This document shows positions 35,163 to 46,816 of a stretch of DNA of 64,000 nucleotides, in pieces. This DNA comes from Colias croceus. Taxonomy: Eukaryota; Arthropoda; Insecta; Lepidoptera; Pieridae. The DNA lies in the NCBI RefSeq assembly GCF_905220415.1, contig NC_059568.1, positions 1,984,001 to 2,048,000 of the forward strand. The letters run 5' to 3'. The translations under genes and the position numbers were made by a program. Below the pieces are notes generated by a model, which saw nothing but the letters and a program-made list of their open reading frames with translations, ran no database searches and had not been told where the DNA came from. Every line of letters starts with the position of its first letter. Within the stretch, counting starts at the first letter, position 1.

Positions 35163-37748
35163 GTGCTCGCGGTCGCTCTTGGAGCTGTGGTTGCTGATGT
35201 CAACCAAGGCTACCAATACAAAGCGCCGTCGTTCGGCTTGCCTACATATCAATTAGGAAGCGGTCAATACAACAGCGGGCTGTCCGGCTCTGGCTACCAG
35301 TCAGGCTCCAGCTACTCGAGTGGCTCGAACTCCTACAGCTCCGGAGGCAGCGGCTCTTTGGGTGGCATCGGTAGTGGCTACCAGAACGGCTACGCCCTCG
35401 GCTCCAACTCTGGAAAATACGATGCAGGCAATGCCGCAACCTTGTCTACCATTGGAGCTAGCTCTTCTGGAACCGGATACCAATCCGGTTCTGGTTATGT
35501 TCAAGGCTCGTCCAACAGCGGCAAATACAGCTCAAGCAGCTCCTCATCTGGTTTAGGATCTGGTGCATTAAACAATCGCTACCAGTCAGGAGCTTACCTT
35601 ACCGGAAATCGTTTCGGATCATCTGGAGGCAGCAAATATGCCTTTGGATCAAACTCCGGCCAGTACAACTCTGGTTATAACAACAATGGTGCATCACAAA
35701 GTGGTTCTGGATATAACGTTTTCGGTTCCGGCTCAAACAGTGGATCCAACTACGACACTGGATCAGGATTGAATTCCGGTTATTACAATGGTGCACAAAG
35801 TGGTTCAAATTACAACGTTTTAGGAAATGTACCCGGAGCTGTCAGCAGTGTGGGATCTTCAGATCATCAACTAACTGAATATCAATCTACTTTCCAAAGT
35901 ACATCTGACACGAGTGCTTTAGACAATGTTGGTAGTCACTATGAAGCTGCAAGTAAATACCAACATCAACAATCGACAGGCGTGAAAAACGAATATTACA
36001 TCCAAAATTCGAACCAACCAACACAAGTGTTTAAGCACTTTTACGTATGGTCAGCACCCGAGGAACCAGAAATTGTCCAACGTAAACCTATTGTGCTGCC
36101 ACCACCACAAAAACACTACAAGATCATTTTCGTCAAGGCCCCAACACAACCCGCTCCAGCTCCACAAATTATCACAGTGCCAGAACAGAAGGAAGAGAAA
36201 ACTATTGTATACGTATTGGTTAAGAAACCAGAAGATGCTAAGAACATTGCTCTTCCTCAATTCGAATCAAAGGCACCATCCAAACCTGAAGTATTCTTCG
36301 TTAAATACAACGACAAGGCCGAGTCTCAAGCTCTTATTGATAACATTGTTAGTGATTATAACAAGGGTGGTATAAAAGCCTCCTTTGAAAACTTCAACGT
36401 AGGTTCCGGTCAAGGATCCCCGTACACCATCGTAGGCTCGTCTAACCAGGGTATTGATGAATCCAGCTCTGGATCACTTGACTCCTTGATCGGATCGTCC
36501 CAGTCATCCGAAAGCAGCTCATCAAACTCAGGTGCAGTATCCTCTTCTTTTGGAGATAAATTTTCATCAGTAAGTGAATCGCCATCAGCTGTCAGTCTTC
36601 AATCAAACTCAAATAAAGGATCCGGGTTAATAACTGTAAACAAGCTATCCTCTAATAATATTGGGTCTGGTATTGGTTCTGCTTCTAGCTTTGGATCTTC
36701 ATTGTATAATAAAGAATCTTCCGTAATCAGTGTAATACCTAGCTCAAGCATTTCAACTGTAGCTAGCGTCGTCAGCTCTAGTGAGGACGAAGAAGATCAA
36801 GAGAAGATTAACAACAGATTTGGCGCAGAATCAAACACTAATGAAAATGATTCCAAAATTTCAAGCAGTTCCTCTGAAGCTAGTTCAGGAAGTGATGTAG
36901 AATCCAGCACAACAAGTGGTTTAGAATCTAGCGCAGGAAATGTTTTAGAATCTAACAAAGCAAGTGGTCTAGAATCTAACTCAGGATCCTCATATGCATC
37001 GGACTCCAAGAGTGGTTCTAGCTCCGCGTCAAGCAGCGAAGACTCAAGCTCGTCCTTTGTTTCAGGTTCAAGCTCAGGATTAGGATCAAGTTCAGGTGCT
37101 TCCTTTGGGTTAAACAGCGGAACTGGATCAATCAGCAGTGAGAGCGCAAATCAAGGCAGTAACTTCGGCTCTGGTTATTACACTGCTCAACCCGCTGTAT
37201 CTTTCGGCGTCAACAGCGGTTCTGGATTAAGTAACCTTGGATCATCATCAGGATCCAACAAATACTCATCATCATCAAGCTTTAGCTCTGGAAGTGGATT
37301 ATCTGGCGGTGGATCATACAAATCTGACTCTTCTGAAACAAAGAGTTCATCCTACTATAACACAAAGCCTCTTGTCTACTCTGGTTCTTCATTAGGTTCA
37401 GGCAACAGCTTTGGAACATCTAAATATTCTTTCGGCAGCAGTGGTCAAGGCACTGGTTCTTCCTACTACACGCCAAAGCCAAGCGTAAGCTTCGGTACTT
37501 ACACTGGTAGCCTTGGATCTGGATTAGCTTCAAACAGATTTGGCTCAACAGTCTCCTCTTTCGGATCTGGAAGCGGTGTTTCTGGTTCAAACGGTTTATC
37601 ATCTGTCAGCGGATCCTCCTTAGCCGATTTATACGAACCAACTACAGTGAGCAACTTATCTGCCAACCAAGCTGGATCAAGTTTAGTCTCTACTAGTCAA
37701 GGTGTTCCCCACGAAACTTACGGAACACCTCAGTTCAAAGTATTGTAA
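35163..37748 (+). CDS. Tweedle-family (DUF243) cuticular protein, exon 2, very long Ser/Gly-rich form
   Basis: The exon follows acceptor tttcgttgtttcag (AG at 35161-35162) and runs to TAA at 37748; with exon 1 it encodes 866 residues. After the signal peptide, residues about 20-290 are Gly/Ser/Tyr-rich (GYQSGS, GSGYN units). The Tweedle core spans about 294-395 with the family's blocks in order: KHFYVWSAPEEPE, YKIIFVKAP, EKTIVYVLVKKPE and KPEVFFVKYN. The remaining ~470 residues are Ser-dominated, with an acidic patch near the middle (SSEDEEDQEK) and three related C-terminal segments (YYTAQPAVSFGV, YYNTKPLVYSG, YYTPKPSVSFG). Tweedle proteins are secreted into the cuticle and shape the body; the core is thought to bind chitin. 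Usual family members are a few hundred residues, so this one is unusually long. The open frame appears to continue to a TTG at 35142, but that is intron pyrimidine tract, not a start. Function in this animal is inferred. Confidence 0.9.
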   Translation: MLAVALGAVVADVNQGYQYKAPSFGLPTYQLGSGQYNSGLSGSGYQSGSSYSSGSNSYSSGGSGSLGGIGSGYQNGYALGSNSGKYDAGNAATLSTIGASSSGTGYQSGSGYVQGSSNSGKYSSSSSSSGLGSGALNNRYQSGAYLTGNRFGSSGGSKYAFGSNSGQYNSGYNNNGASQSGSGYNVFGSGSNSGSNYDTGSGLNSGYYNGAQSGSNYNVLGNVPGAVSSVGSSDHQLTEYQSTFQSTSDTSALDNVGSHYEAASKYQHQQSTGVKNEYYIQNSNQPTQVFKHFYVWSAPEEPEIVQRKPIVLPPPQKHYKIIFVKAPTQPAPAPQIITVPEQKEEKTIVYVLVKKPEDAKNIALPQFESKAPSKPEVFFVKYNDKAESQALIDNIVSDYNKGGIKASFENFNVGSGQGSPYTIVGSSNQGIDESSSGSLDSLIGSSQSSESSSSNSGAVSSSFGDKFSSVSESPSAVSLQSNSNKGSGLITVNKLSSNNIGSGIGSASSFGSSLYNKESSVISVIPSSSISTVASVVSSSEDEEDQEKINNRFGAESNTNENDSKISSSSSEASSGSDVESSTTSGLESSAGNVLESNKASGLESNSGSSYASDSKSGSSSASSSEDSSSSFVSGSSSGLGSSSGASFGLNSGTGSISSESANQGSNFGSGYYTAQPAVSFGVNSGSGLSNLGSSSGSNKYSSSSSFSSGSGLSGGGSYKSDSSETKSSSYYNTKPLVYSGSSLGSGNSFGTSKYSFGSSGQGTGSSYYTPKPSVSFGTYTGSLGSGLASNRFGSTVSSFGSGSGVSGSNGLSSVSGSSLADLYEPTTVSNLSANQAGSSLVSTSQGVPHETYGTPQFKVL

Positions 37749-37794
37749 ATTTAACGCTATGTAACGACGACTGTTACTTTTAATTTTGGATGCA

Positions 37795-37800
37795 AATAAA
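37795..37800 (+). terminator. Tweedle polyadenylation signal
   Basis: AATAAA 47 bases after the stop codon of the Tweedle gene, the only one close by, so the 3' untranslated part is short. Confidence 0.7.
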
Positions 37801-38155
37801 TGACTATCCAAAAAATCATGTTTTATTTAAATATTGACTCATATTTTATTGAAATATCCATTTACAACGTTCTGACACTTATCAATTGACTTGAAATTAT
37901 GCACTTATCTACTTTAATTGCATTGTTTCGTTATTAGTTGTCCTATAAACTATTCAGGTTGTGCGAAATGTTCATGCGAAAAAATACATTAATCATTTTA
38001 TGAAACAATTATTTATCTATAGTTAAGATGTTTTTATAAAAGATTTAATGTTAAGAATCTTAAAAATTCAACAATTCAATGAATGAATGATTTTAATTAT
38101 CACAATAAATTAACTCTGACTTGGATTAGGTATTCAATATTTATTAACCTTGCTT
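37801..38155. other. Downstream flank of the Tweedle gene
   Basis: AT-rich, nothing recognised. Confidence 0.4.
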
Positions 38156-38689
38156 TATACAGGGTTACAGGTAAAGTCGATGTAGATCCGTTAAGTGCAT
38201 GTAGTACACATCATTTCTGAATGATTTCACTATGTAACCTCCCATCCTAAACTTAACCGTTTTCGAGATATTCGAGTTTTAATTTTTTTTATGAAAAAGC
38301 CCAATTTTTCGGCTATTCAATTGAATATTTTGAATTTTTTTGACTCTTATGATTATTTTTTTGGTTTTTTACATGAAGAATGAGATGATTAATTACCTCA
38401 ATGACTAAAATTGCACGTAAGTTAACTAAATAGGTCATAGTAGACGATCGAAACTTAAGAAAATAAGTACAAATTATAAAAATATATTTTTCTTTTCTGG
38501 ATATCTCAAAAAATTATTATGGCACTTGCTCTGCAGATGTGCTTAAAAACATCTACATTTTATCAGCTATCCAACGAGGTATAACACTCTAGGGTATTTA
38601 TTAACCTCAAAGGTGAAACTTAGTTTCTAAGGCTACATGGCAGTCAGAATAAATAGCCCTTATTTAATCTTATTAATTTGACTTAAGTT

Positions 38690-38815
38690 CAGCATCATCA
38701 TTTCAGCCTACTGGCTTCCACTATTGAACATAGGCCTCCCTCGGCTAGGTACAACCTTCATGCATCCATCGATATCCCGCTATCCTGACCTAGGAGATCA
38801 TTCAGTTTTATAGCA
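38690..38815 (+). repeat. Dispersed repeat fragment
   Basis: Contains catcatttcagcctactggc and gaacataggcctccctcggc, phrases of a common lepidopteran retroelement tail, here inserted inside the mariner-like element. Confidence 0.5.
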
Positions 38816-38849
38816 TTTTTTTTGTTCACATCGTCGATCGTACAAATAA

Positions 38850-38991
38850 TGACCGTACGCCAACTATTACTTGAGCGTAAGTGACTAGTTACTGGCTATT
38901 GTTTGGAAAATAACGTAATCGGTGCGTTGTTAACGCTAGTTGGCATACAAAGTCACTCACGCTCAACTCATAGTTGGCGTACAGATCGTCG
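38850..38991. mobile_element. Small inverted-repeat element nested in the mariner-like element
   Basis: GTACGCCAACTATTACTTGA on the left is mirrored by its near complement ending ...tagttggcgtac at about 38991, with matching cgtaagtgact/agtcactcacg inside. Boundaries and target duplication are uncertain. Confidence 0.5.
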
Positions 38992-39192
38992 GTGATTGTA
39001 GTAAGCTAAATGAAACAATAAATCAGTTCAAAATAACATTTATTCACCTAATGTTTTTGAATAAAATTTTATAGTTCATGACTTCATGTTCTACGTGTCC
39101 ACCTCTTTCGCACACATTTTCTCATTCCTTCACGTAGTCCACTTTTCACTACACCATGTGGTTAATGTTCTTCTTATGTCGTTAGCAGCATT

Positions 39193-39477
39193 TCAACAGC
39201 ACACAAGCAGCATCCTTTCTTTGAGAACTTCCACTAACGATATGGGGTTGGGCTCACTGTAAACGATGCTCTTCATGTGCCCCCATACATAAAAATCAAT
39301 GGGGGTCAGGTCGGGACATCTGGGTGGCCAGGGTAAAGGCCAACCTCGTCCAATCCATTTGTTAGGATAGTTACGTGTCCAACCATTCCCTAACGCTTCT
39401 TCTGAAATGAGCAGAGCAGCCATCATGTTGAAACCACATGTCCCGCAGTAATTGTAATGGGAGATCATTAGTAGGTC
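39193..39477 (-). pseudogene. Transposase remnant (DDE, Tc1/mariner type), frameshifted
   Basis: Read on the minus strand, one frame gives DLPLQLLRDMWFQHDG followed by CSAHFRRSVREW, the segment around the second catalytic aspartate of mariner-like transposases, and stops at TAA (39371-39373). One base slip there moves to the frame ending at 39193, which gives NKWIGRGWPLPWPP and then PDLTPIDFYVWGHMKS, the segment around the third catalytic residue, here Asp in PID. The N-terminal DNA-binding part and first catalytic residue are not recognisable. It is inactive as it stands. It belongs to the element whose long arms flank it. Confidence 0.75.
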
Positions 39478-40146
39478 ACCGAAGTCACACACATAAGTCG
39501 TGTGGGAATCCGAAAGCACAATAATTCGCATCTACCATGGACGAATCGCATGAGCAGACTAAAATGGATGGCAAGCAAACAAACGACCAAATACAAAACA
39601 ATGGGCATGTTGTATCCCCAAACTTGTTTTTGAACATTATTTTTCTCACTCTCATCTGCATAAATCGTAAGTTTTCTCGCTCACACGCACCGGATTAACT
39701 TGAAGGACAATAGCCGAGGGACCCGTTAGACCTACTACCTGAACCTTTTCAACTGTGTTTTTTTCTATGAGTTTAAATACAACCCTAGGTTGTTATACCT
39801 CGTTGGATAGCTGATAAAATGTAGATGTTTTTAAGCACATCTGCAGAGCAAGTGCCATAATAATTTTTTGAGATATCCAGAAAAGAAAAATATATTTTTA
39901 TAATTTGTACTTATTTTCTTAAGTTTCGATCGTCTACAATGACCTATTTAGTTAACTTACGTGCAATTTTAGTCATTGAGGTAATTAAGCATCTCATTCT
40001 TCATGTAAAAAACCAAAAAAATAATCATAAGAGTCAAAAAAATTCAAAATATTCAATTGAATAGCCGAAAAATTTGGCATTTTCATAAAAAAAATTAAAA
40101 CTAGAATATCTCGAAAACGGTTAAGTTTAGGATGGGAGGTTACATA

Positions 40147-40877
40147 TACCCGGCGCAGCCTAAGATGATCCCTATGACAGTTCGTCTTAGTGATTGCTCG
40201 TATGATGTATCGTGTCGATAATTTACTATTTTATAGGCAAAGGCGTGGTTTGCATTCAGCCACGTCTGTAAACATGTTTTTACAAATATTATAAAATGAA
40301 TTTTTAACGTCTATTATGTAAACGAAACGGTAAGTGAAACGAAAGTTTTCCAAAACATAAAAATGCACCTTATCATTTTCTCGTGATTTTTAACCCGTTT
40401 AACACAGTGTATATTATTTTATCATGAAAATAGAATCCCCCATTTCATTTTTGTAAAAAACTTATATTAACATAGGTAAGTAAATTAACGCGAACGGTAA
40501 TTAATTAATTATGCTGCTATCTTCTGTTCCACTCAATAGTGAATGAACTATAGCTTAAGCATGGAAAAAAATGTGAACTCGTTTCCATTATCGAAATTTG
40601 TTTATCGCTACTTTCCGCACTAGTCGATAAATGCCAACGATGTAAGTTTTGAAGGACGTAAACGTAAAGTCAGATTGATATGATTTCTCGTAAATGTTAA
40701 GAATTGTTATAATTCCAACGGAATATCATTGTAATGGCATAAAGCTACGTAAAAATTAATAAATGCCATTTTTAGACACCTCCAATACGTTTCTAATTTA
40801 ATGGTGACGCCATTACAAGTTTGTCTCTTGAGAATAACTGTCAGTGTCATAGGGATCATCTTAGGCCGCGCCGGGTA
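40147..40877. mobile_element. 731-bp TA-flanked MITE nested in the mariner-like right arm
   Basis: TA at 40145-40146 and 40878-40879 flanks TACCCGGCGCAGCC and its complement (GGCCGCGCCGGGTA); the inverted repeat reaches about 34-40 bp with a short gap. The interrupted arm sequence can be checked against the intact left arm (ttacatagtgaaatcattc), which contains only one TA, proving the insertion. No coding frame; likely Tc1/mariner-mobilised. Confidence 0.85.
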
Positions 40878-40954
40878 TAGTGAAATCATTCAGAAATGAT
40901 GTGTACTACATGCCCTTAACGGATCTACATCGACTTTTCCTGTAACCCTGTATA

Positions 40955-41224
40955 TTCATGTCTATTCATGAATTCATTTATGTTAAAAACGAGAACAGAA
41001 TATTAAATAGACTGTATCTACACATTAAACCATTCGATAAACACTTTAAATATCATTACCACATTACCACAGATGATATAATAATAATTACTATCTATTA
41101 AGTAATTACTTTAACGTAAATTATCTACTATTTTTTGTTTTTCCTGTGCGTGTATTATTACGATATGTAGGTACACAGATTCCATAAATTAAAGAGAGAA
41201 AAAAAAATACATTATAAAAAGGTG
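40955..41224. other. AT-rich spacer
   Basis: Nothing recognised. Confidence 0.4.
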
Positions 41225-41468
41225 AATAATATTAAAGAATGAAGATGATTGCGAAAGTAACTCTGTCTGCATGTCTGTCTGCTCAATCACGCCTAAACTA
41301 CTGAACCAATTTTCATGAAATTTGGTATGGAGATATTTTGATACCCGAGAAAGGACATAGGCTACTGTTTATCCCAGGAATATAACGCAATCCCGGAAAT
41401 CCCACGGGAACGGGAACTATGCGGGTTTTTCTTTGACTGCGCGGGCGAAGCCGCGGGCGGAAACCTAG
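41225..41468 (+). mobile_element. Helitron-like element
   Basis: Ends ggcgaagccgcgggcggaaacCTAG before T at 41469; contains gcgaaagtaactctgtctgc and atgaaatttggtatggagat. The 5' end is decayed and approximate. Confidence 0.6.
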
Positions 41469-43049
41469 TATTTGTATAAATCCCGATGAAATTCGTATCA
41501 CCTATTTATTTTTGTTTCTCACCTTTTCATTCCCGTAGCTTCCTTGAATATTTCAACAGTAAAATCAGCCGTGATTCAAACGAACAATAATCAATCATTA
41601 GGTACCTACCCTAATCTAAGCAGCGACGATTTCAACGAACCAGAAATAATAATAATACTTACCTGTTCTTAACTTAGGTTCTTAAGCTATATGTGTACCT
41701 GAAATTCATTTTTTTATTCTATAGAAATAAAATAAACAATTATCACTAGCCCATGTCTAGTTCCCACTGGCATACAGACATCATACTCCCTGTGTTTCAG
41801 TCTGCTGAGAATACAAAATACAAATTCCACCAAACCGGCCAAGTGCGGGTTAGTGAAAATCATAATGAACTCAATCATTAATTATTTATTCAACTAGACA
41901 AATTGTAGAAGTGCTTTTCAACCAAAATATAGAAAAATAATATAATTTACCCAGTTATTTTATTTCAATAATAATATGTTCAAACTTCAACCGATTGAAA
42001 CAGTTTGTAGTAAAAAAATGAAAAATATACCTATTTTAACTAGTAATTACGAATTGCTATGATTGCATGCTCGTCTTGTCTTGAACAGAACTTTTTCGAC
42101 TGAGCTCTGTAGCTCACCAATGCAAAATATAATACTAAAAATTCTTATTATACTACCATTTCAAAAATGTAGGATTCTAATTGTCCGTATAAGACAGTTT
42201 ACAGAAGGTTTACAGGTGACATTTTAAAATGTTCGTGTTGTTGCTTTGTTGGATGGATAAAGGATTGAAAAATCGGACCTAACTCAAAAAAAATAGAACA
42301 CGCATTGTACCTACACGGCAAAAATAATACAAATAGATAAAATACATCCAGAATCACATATTTCAAAAATGTAATCATTTATATAGGTATAAATATTTCT
42401 GACTCTCAAATATCGATCATTTCATTGAGGAACATCGTTATAAATAAACTCTAATCCGTACATTACGTGTACACTGTACAGAGTACGTACAAGATAAAAT
42501 GGAGGCATAATATCAGTTGTGGAATGTACAGCAATTTCACCTGTTTCCAATACGCAAAAGCGACGTCAGATGCTTTTTAATATCTATATCTATTAGCTGA
42601 TTGCAATTTGAAGTTGGCACATTACTGGCATTTTAATGTTGCCCATCCGCATGCTCGATCTGTGTTATCTTGATTTATCGAATTGCGAGCCATAATATCG
42701 AATTCCCGAGTAATTTAACTGGTAATGCGTTGATGCTAGGGCTGCGAGATGCATGTTTTAAATATTATAAACCTAGGTCATATACTGAACAATTGATGCG
42801 TTGCAGTCTTGTAGGTACAATAGTCTAACCGTAGTATCAAGTATGTGACAAACGCTATCCCATTACCTTGTTGTCAACAATGGATGGTTAAAACTAGCTC
42901 CACAGCATTAGATCTCAGTAGGATTAACTTTATGTTGCTCTCTCTTTATTGGTACATATTACTTTTGAAATCCAGAATAGTTAAAATCTCTGCTTATATG
43001 AGATGTTTAACATGATTTATATGTAGCTTTATCCATTATGGCTGCACAG
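41469..43049. other. AT-rich stretch with one repeat scrap
   Basis: Near 41836 the phrase accggccaagtgcgggttag is an end of the repeat family that also forms 55735-57310. Otherwise nothing is recognised. Confidence 0.4.
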
Positions 43050-43240
43050 TGCACACTCGACGGAAGCTTAAAAAATGGAGTAACTTCTCCCGTTTTCTCA
43101 ATATTTCCCTACACTGCTCTCTGCTCATATTGATCGCAGCGTTATAAAAAGTATACTATAAGGAGTATGAAGAATAATTGTGCCAAATTTCGTTAAAATC
43201 CGTCCAAGTTTTTAGAACCTCACAAAATATAAACAGTACC
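43050..43240 (+). repeat. Dispersed retroelement-tail fragment
   Basis: gagtaacttctcccgttttc, gcagcgttataaaaagtata, ggagtatgaagaataattgt and tttcgttaaaatccgtc, in this order, are a frequent lepidopteran repeat, from general knowledge. No coding potential. Confidence 0.5.
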
Positions 43241-43624
43241 TAGGTATGTAAAACTAGCCTCATCAAATTATGGGGTTCAATAGGTCATTAGTTGTTTGCT
43301 TTGTGAAAATAATTATATTATTCAAATTAAAAAAGTTATATTTTGGAATAAACATTGTTCTCTAAGGGAAAATAAAACAATTGAGTTTTCAGTCAACCTA
43401 AGAACTTAATACATCTTTGTAAATAAATTTCTGGACTGTCTGCAGAACTTGGCACACATTTAGATCTCATTTCTTTTTTTGGCAAATTAAGTCAACGATT
43501 GAACTCGGCTCCAATTTTTACATTTATGTTTTTGATGGGATATCATTACTTTTTGTACAGAAAATTACTCTGCAAATTTGATTTACTTTATGAATACTTA
43601 TAATACTTTTTATATACGATTTTT

Positions 43625-45041
43625 GCACGCCTCATAAGCGAAGCGTTGAGGTGGGTACTACTGTCACTTCGCGCAAAACATCTGATTTTTCAAACTTAAA
43701 ATGTCTTTATGTATCATACATTGCACTTGTAAGATAATACATACACACACATATTAAGAAAAAACACTATTTTTAACATTCATGATATTTTTGATGTCAT
43801 TTTTGTTATTTAAACTAGTTAAAAACAGTTTAAAAAAGTTCTGTCTTGGACGTCCGTGTGTCTGTATGTGCGGAGGATTTTCTTGTTAACTGAAATACTT
43901 TACTAATCGAGTCTTTTTTTTCTCTTACGCTTGAGTATGCTCAGCAATAGAACCCTTTCATTTTTCAGGGTCTGATTCGATGTGGTTTAATTGTTATTAA
44001 ATAAATAAAAATAATAATTAATAAATAATTATTAAAAAAAAAAATATTTTATAAAATTGAACATGTAGAAAATAAAAAAATTTTCATGTGCAATTTTGAA
44101 AAAAAAATTTTTTTAGTGATTTTTTGCTTAAAAAAAAATTCAAAAATTATTAGATGTTGGCTAACTTTAGAATCATATAATTAGGATATATTTATTAATC
44201 CTTCATGTTTGTTTACATAATATGTCTTGCAGTATTCACGGGTATATTCATTTCACCTCAACCGTATATTCAAACCCCTCCCTATTTCCAGTTCTGCCAA
44301 CAGATATATTTCCCCTTAATTATGAATTTCCCCTTAACTATGACAATACCGACAACATACATACCGACACAGATCTATGAAAAAGGACACTGGGGGCGCT
44401 GGCATGCAAAGGTATATGGATATACATATTTACTATTCAGATCCTATAGTTTATGTAAATGAAAGACACCGCACTCTCGTGTGTAAAAGCGGAAGCCGCG
44501 TCGTAGTATCCTATCTACTTCTGAGATAACTATATGTGATCATATTTTTTTTTTATAGTCTGTGCCCGTCCACTTTTTACATGAAAAAAAGCCAAGATCT
44601 AAAAATCGGGGGTACTATAGTTTGAGCTAATAAATAATATTAATTAAAAATAGAGTTTATTATAAAAATATTATAAAAATTGGTCAGTAACGATGGATAT
44701 ACTTTATTTAAGTGTATATTTTGACATAAATTGATATTTGAGTGAAAAAAAATTTTTGGGAAAAAAATTTACAACCTCAAAATACCGTTCTGATTACGGT
44801 ATAGAGACTCGAAGAGCTGGCGCACACGTGCTACGCACATGTGTTGAACGGTACTTGGCGCCAGGCTCTATCGAGCCTGTTAATTTTCAATTTAAATTAC
44901 CATCTAATTTAACAGTAGTGACACCTTGAAAGATCTTGAGACAGTACAAGAGCATGAGAACAAGTGTATCTACATACTTATATTATATACACCTTTATAA
45001 ATAATCAATTTTATTGTAAAGGATGAGATTATGAGGCGTGC
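43625..45041. mobile_element. Possible 1.4-kb inverted-repeat element
   Basis: GCACGCCTCATAA at 43625-43637 recurs reversed at 45029-45041. The interior is AT-rich with a GC-rich segment at 44390-44560 and a 63-codon frame at 44738-44929 whose C-terminal half (GIETRRAGAHVLRTCVERYL) could be a protein scrap; no family recognised. No target duplication found, so the pairing of the ends could be chance or two separate copies. Confidence 0.35.
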
Positions 45042-45224
45042 ACTTTTGGATTTTCCAAACTTTTTTTTTATTTTTTCTTGCGGTTTCTCTGTATGTTGTT
45101 TAGTATTATTTTCTATATTTTCTTGTATGTTATGAATGTCAGCGCACATTGCCCCGTCATTATCTGCAATTTTTAAACTCGTTTTCTGTTTAAAAGATTA
45201 CATGGTCTTCTAAACATCCAGCGT

Positions 45225-45365
45225 GAATTTGTACACACACTATAATTACCAAGATGCAAAGATCGTTGTAGAAGAATCGTCGCCTTACTCCATGACGTTA
45301 CGGTATTGCCATGACGCGATCTTGAAATTTTACTCTAAACGCGCCTAAAGATGTTTCACTTATAT
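45225..45365 (+). repeat. Dispersed repeat, related to 7830-7965
   Basis: aatcgtcgccttactccatg, then cggtattgccatgacgcgat and aaacgcgcctaaagatgttt correspond in order to the copy near 7830-7965. Confidence 0.55.
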
Positions 45366-45689
45366 TAATATTACGCAAATTAAATCATTTCGACCTTCGA
45401 CGAAGCCTTCTTCCATTACACCATATTTTATGGTAATTATTTTTGCATGCTTGTATTGGCTGAACATGTTTGTGCTTTATTAATATAATTGTATCACCAT
45501 TGAATACCATGTTTAAAGCAAAATAAAGATTTTATTTATTTATTTACACTGAAATTAAAACTAAAGTAAACACTCATAAATAAAGAATAAATAAATGTAA
45601 AATTATATATTATTTTTAACTGTATGAGCAATATTTTTATTACAATTTTCTTTTACTTTACGTTTAATAACAGTTTTGAATAAAGAAAT

Positions 45690-46816
45690 CATGCAATCGA
45701 AGTAATGCCCTAGCGATACTAGCGCGAGTGAGTGTGATGTCAGAGGCGCTTCGAATCTACAGATGTTTCGTCCTAAAATGTGTAAACTTCAATAATCTAT
45801 ATCTCAGTCATTTATTGATGGATTTCAAAATTTTTTTCGGCCACTGATTAGTTTTGATCTATTTTTTAAGACTAGTAAGGTGAATATACTATTTTCTATT
45901 TTTTTAAACTTTTCCATTTTTCCATACAAACAAAATTAATGTCATTGAATAAAAAATTAAATATTAATAAATTCAGTATTTTCTGATTTTTTCCTTTGTA
46001 CGCTCACTATTACCTAGTTGATTACAAAATTTGAACTTTCTAGGTCATCTGGAAGTGGGTTAGGTTTTGTATATATCTATAAGTCAGTCAGTCTTAAAAA
46101 TTGCGATTTTTGGATATTACGCAACTGTTTAATCTGTATTTATAAAATTTAAGGTTCTTGTTTATCTTGAGGTCCTCTTGATATGTACCAAATTTGGTTT
46201 ATTTAACTTAAATAGTTTTCGAGTTATAAGGGGGTGAAAAGTGGCTCGAAATGGTTCGTGTAAATATACACACGGCTGCTGCTGGCCAGTTCTCTTCGCT
46301 TGAACTCGGCTTGACACGCTGCCGCGTGTCTAGATTTGAACTTCATTCAGGACAACGATTGTTTGGGTTGCATTTCCAAAAGCGTTGCGAGCAATTGTAG
46401 CATGTGTAGTAGTGACACGAAATTTAAAATTCCAATTTCAATAAAGTCTTAAATTTAATTTGTTGCTATAATAAAGTTATTAAATTTTGTGTATTTATAC
46501 GTCATTAGCTAACTTATATTTTGGAGTTAAAGCGACATAATTTTAGTTATCCAAATTAGTTCTCAAAACATTAAAAATTTTAGGTTTTTAAAGTTCACAC
46601 TTTTACTACAAATGCTACCGCTATAGAACCTTTTATTATGGCGGACGATAATGACCAGAATACTCTAGAAAGTGTGAGAGAGAAAATATTTTCAAATTTT
46701 GATAAAACGTTTCCAATAAACTTTTTTTTTACTTTTTACGTCATAGTTTATTTTTTTATTTCGATTCTACCACGTCATCTCATATCAACTCCCAGGCGAA
46801 CCCGGGTTTTTTAGCT
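45690..46816 (+). mobile_element. Degenerate dispersed element ending in a Helitron-like terminus
   Basis: Phrases at 46020-46110 (ttgaactttctaggtcatct, agtcagtcagtc) echo 29290-29360. The segment ends ggcgaacccgggttttttagCTAG before T, like a Helitron 3' end. The inner GC-rich part at 46250-46330 (cacacggctgctgctggcc) is not explained. The 5' limit is uncertain. Confidence 0.35.
46638..46811 (+). other. Small open frame of unknown nature
   Basis: ATGG start, then a charged helix-like stretch (MADDNDQNTLESVREKIF), then an F/I/V-rich run and a stop at the Helitron-like terminus. 57 residues. The first 25 residues look more like protein than the AT-rich surroundings; the hydrophobic part is probably composition. 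It could be a captured exon. No family recognised. Confidence 0.2.

Larger units (their letters stand above)
38158..40952. mobile_element. Tc1/mariner-superfamily element with long terminal inverted repeats
   Basis: TA at 38156-38157 and 40953-40954 flanks TACAGGGTTACAGG and its complement. The left arm runs about 440 bp (38158-38600). The right arm (about 39775-40146, continuing 40880-40952) is its near-exact complement, split by a nested element. Between the arms is a decayed transposase on the minus strand, plus a smaller inverted repeat and a dispersed repeat. TA duplication and the transposase motifs agree with the superfamily. Confidence 0.8.

Noticed and set aside
35242..35556. Several Arg/Ser- or Ala-rich frames inside the Tweedle exon on both strands
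   Set aside because: Shadows produced by the Gly/Ser codon repeats of the real gene.
44205..44462. 85-codon frame with a hydrophobic start resembling a small secreted protein
   Set aside because: Pro/Ile/Tyr-rich text from low-complexity DNA (ccttaactatgacaatacc), no clear cleavage site, no promoter or polyadenylation signal.
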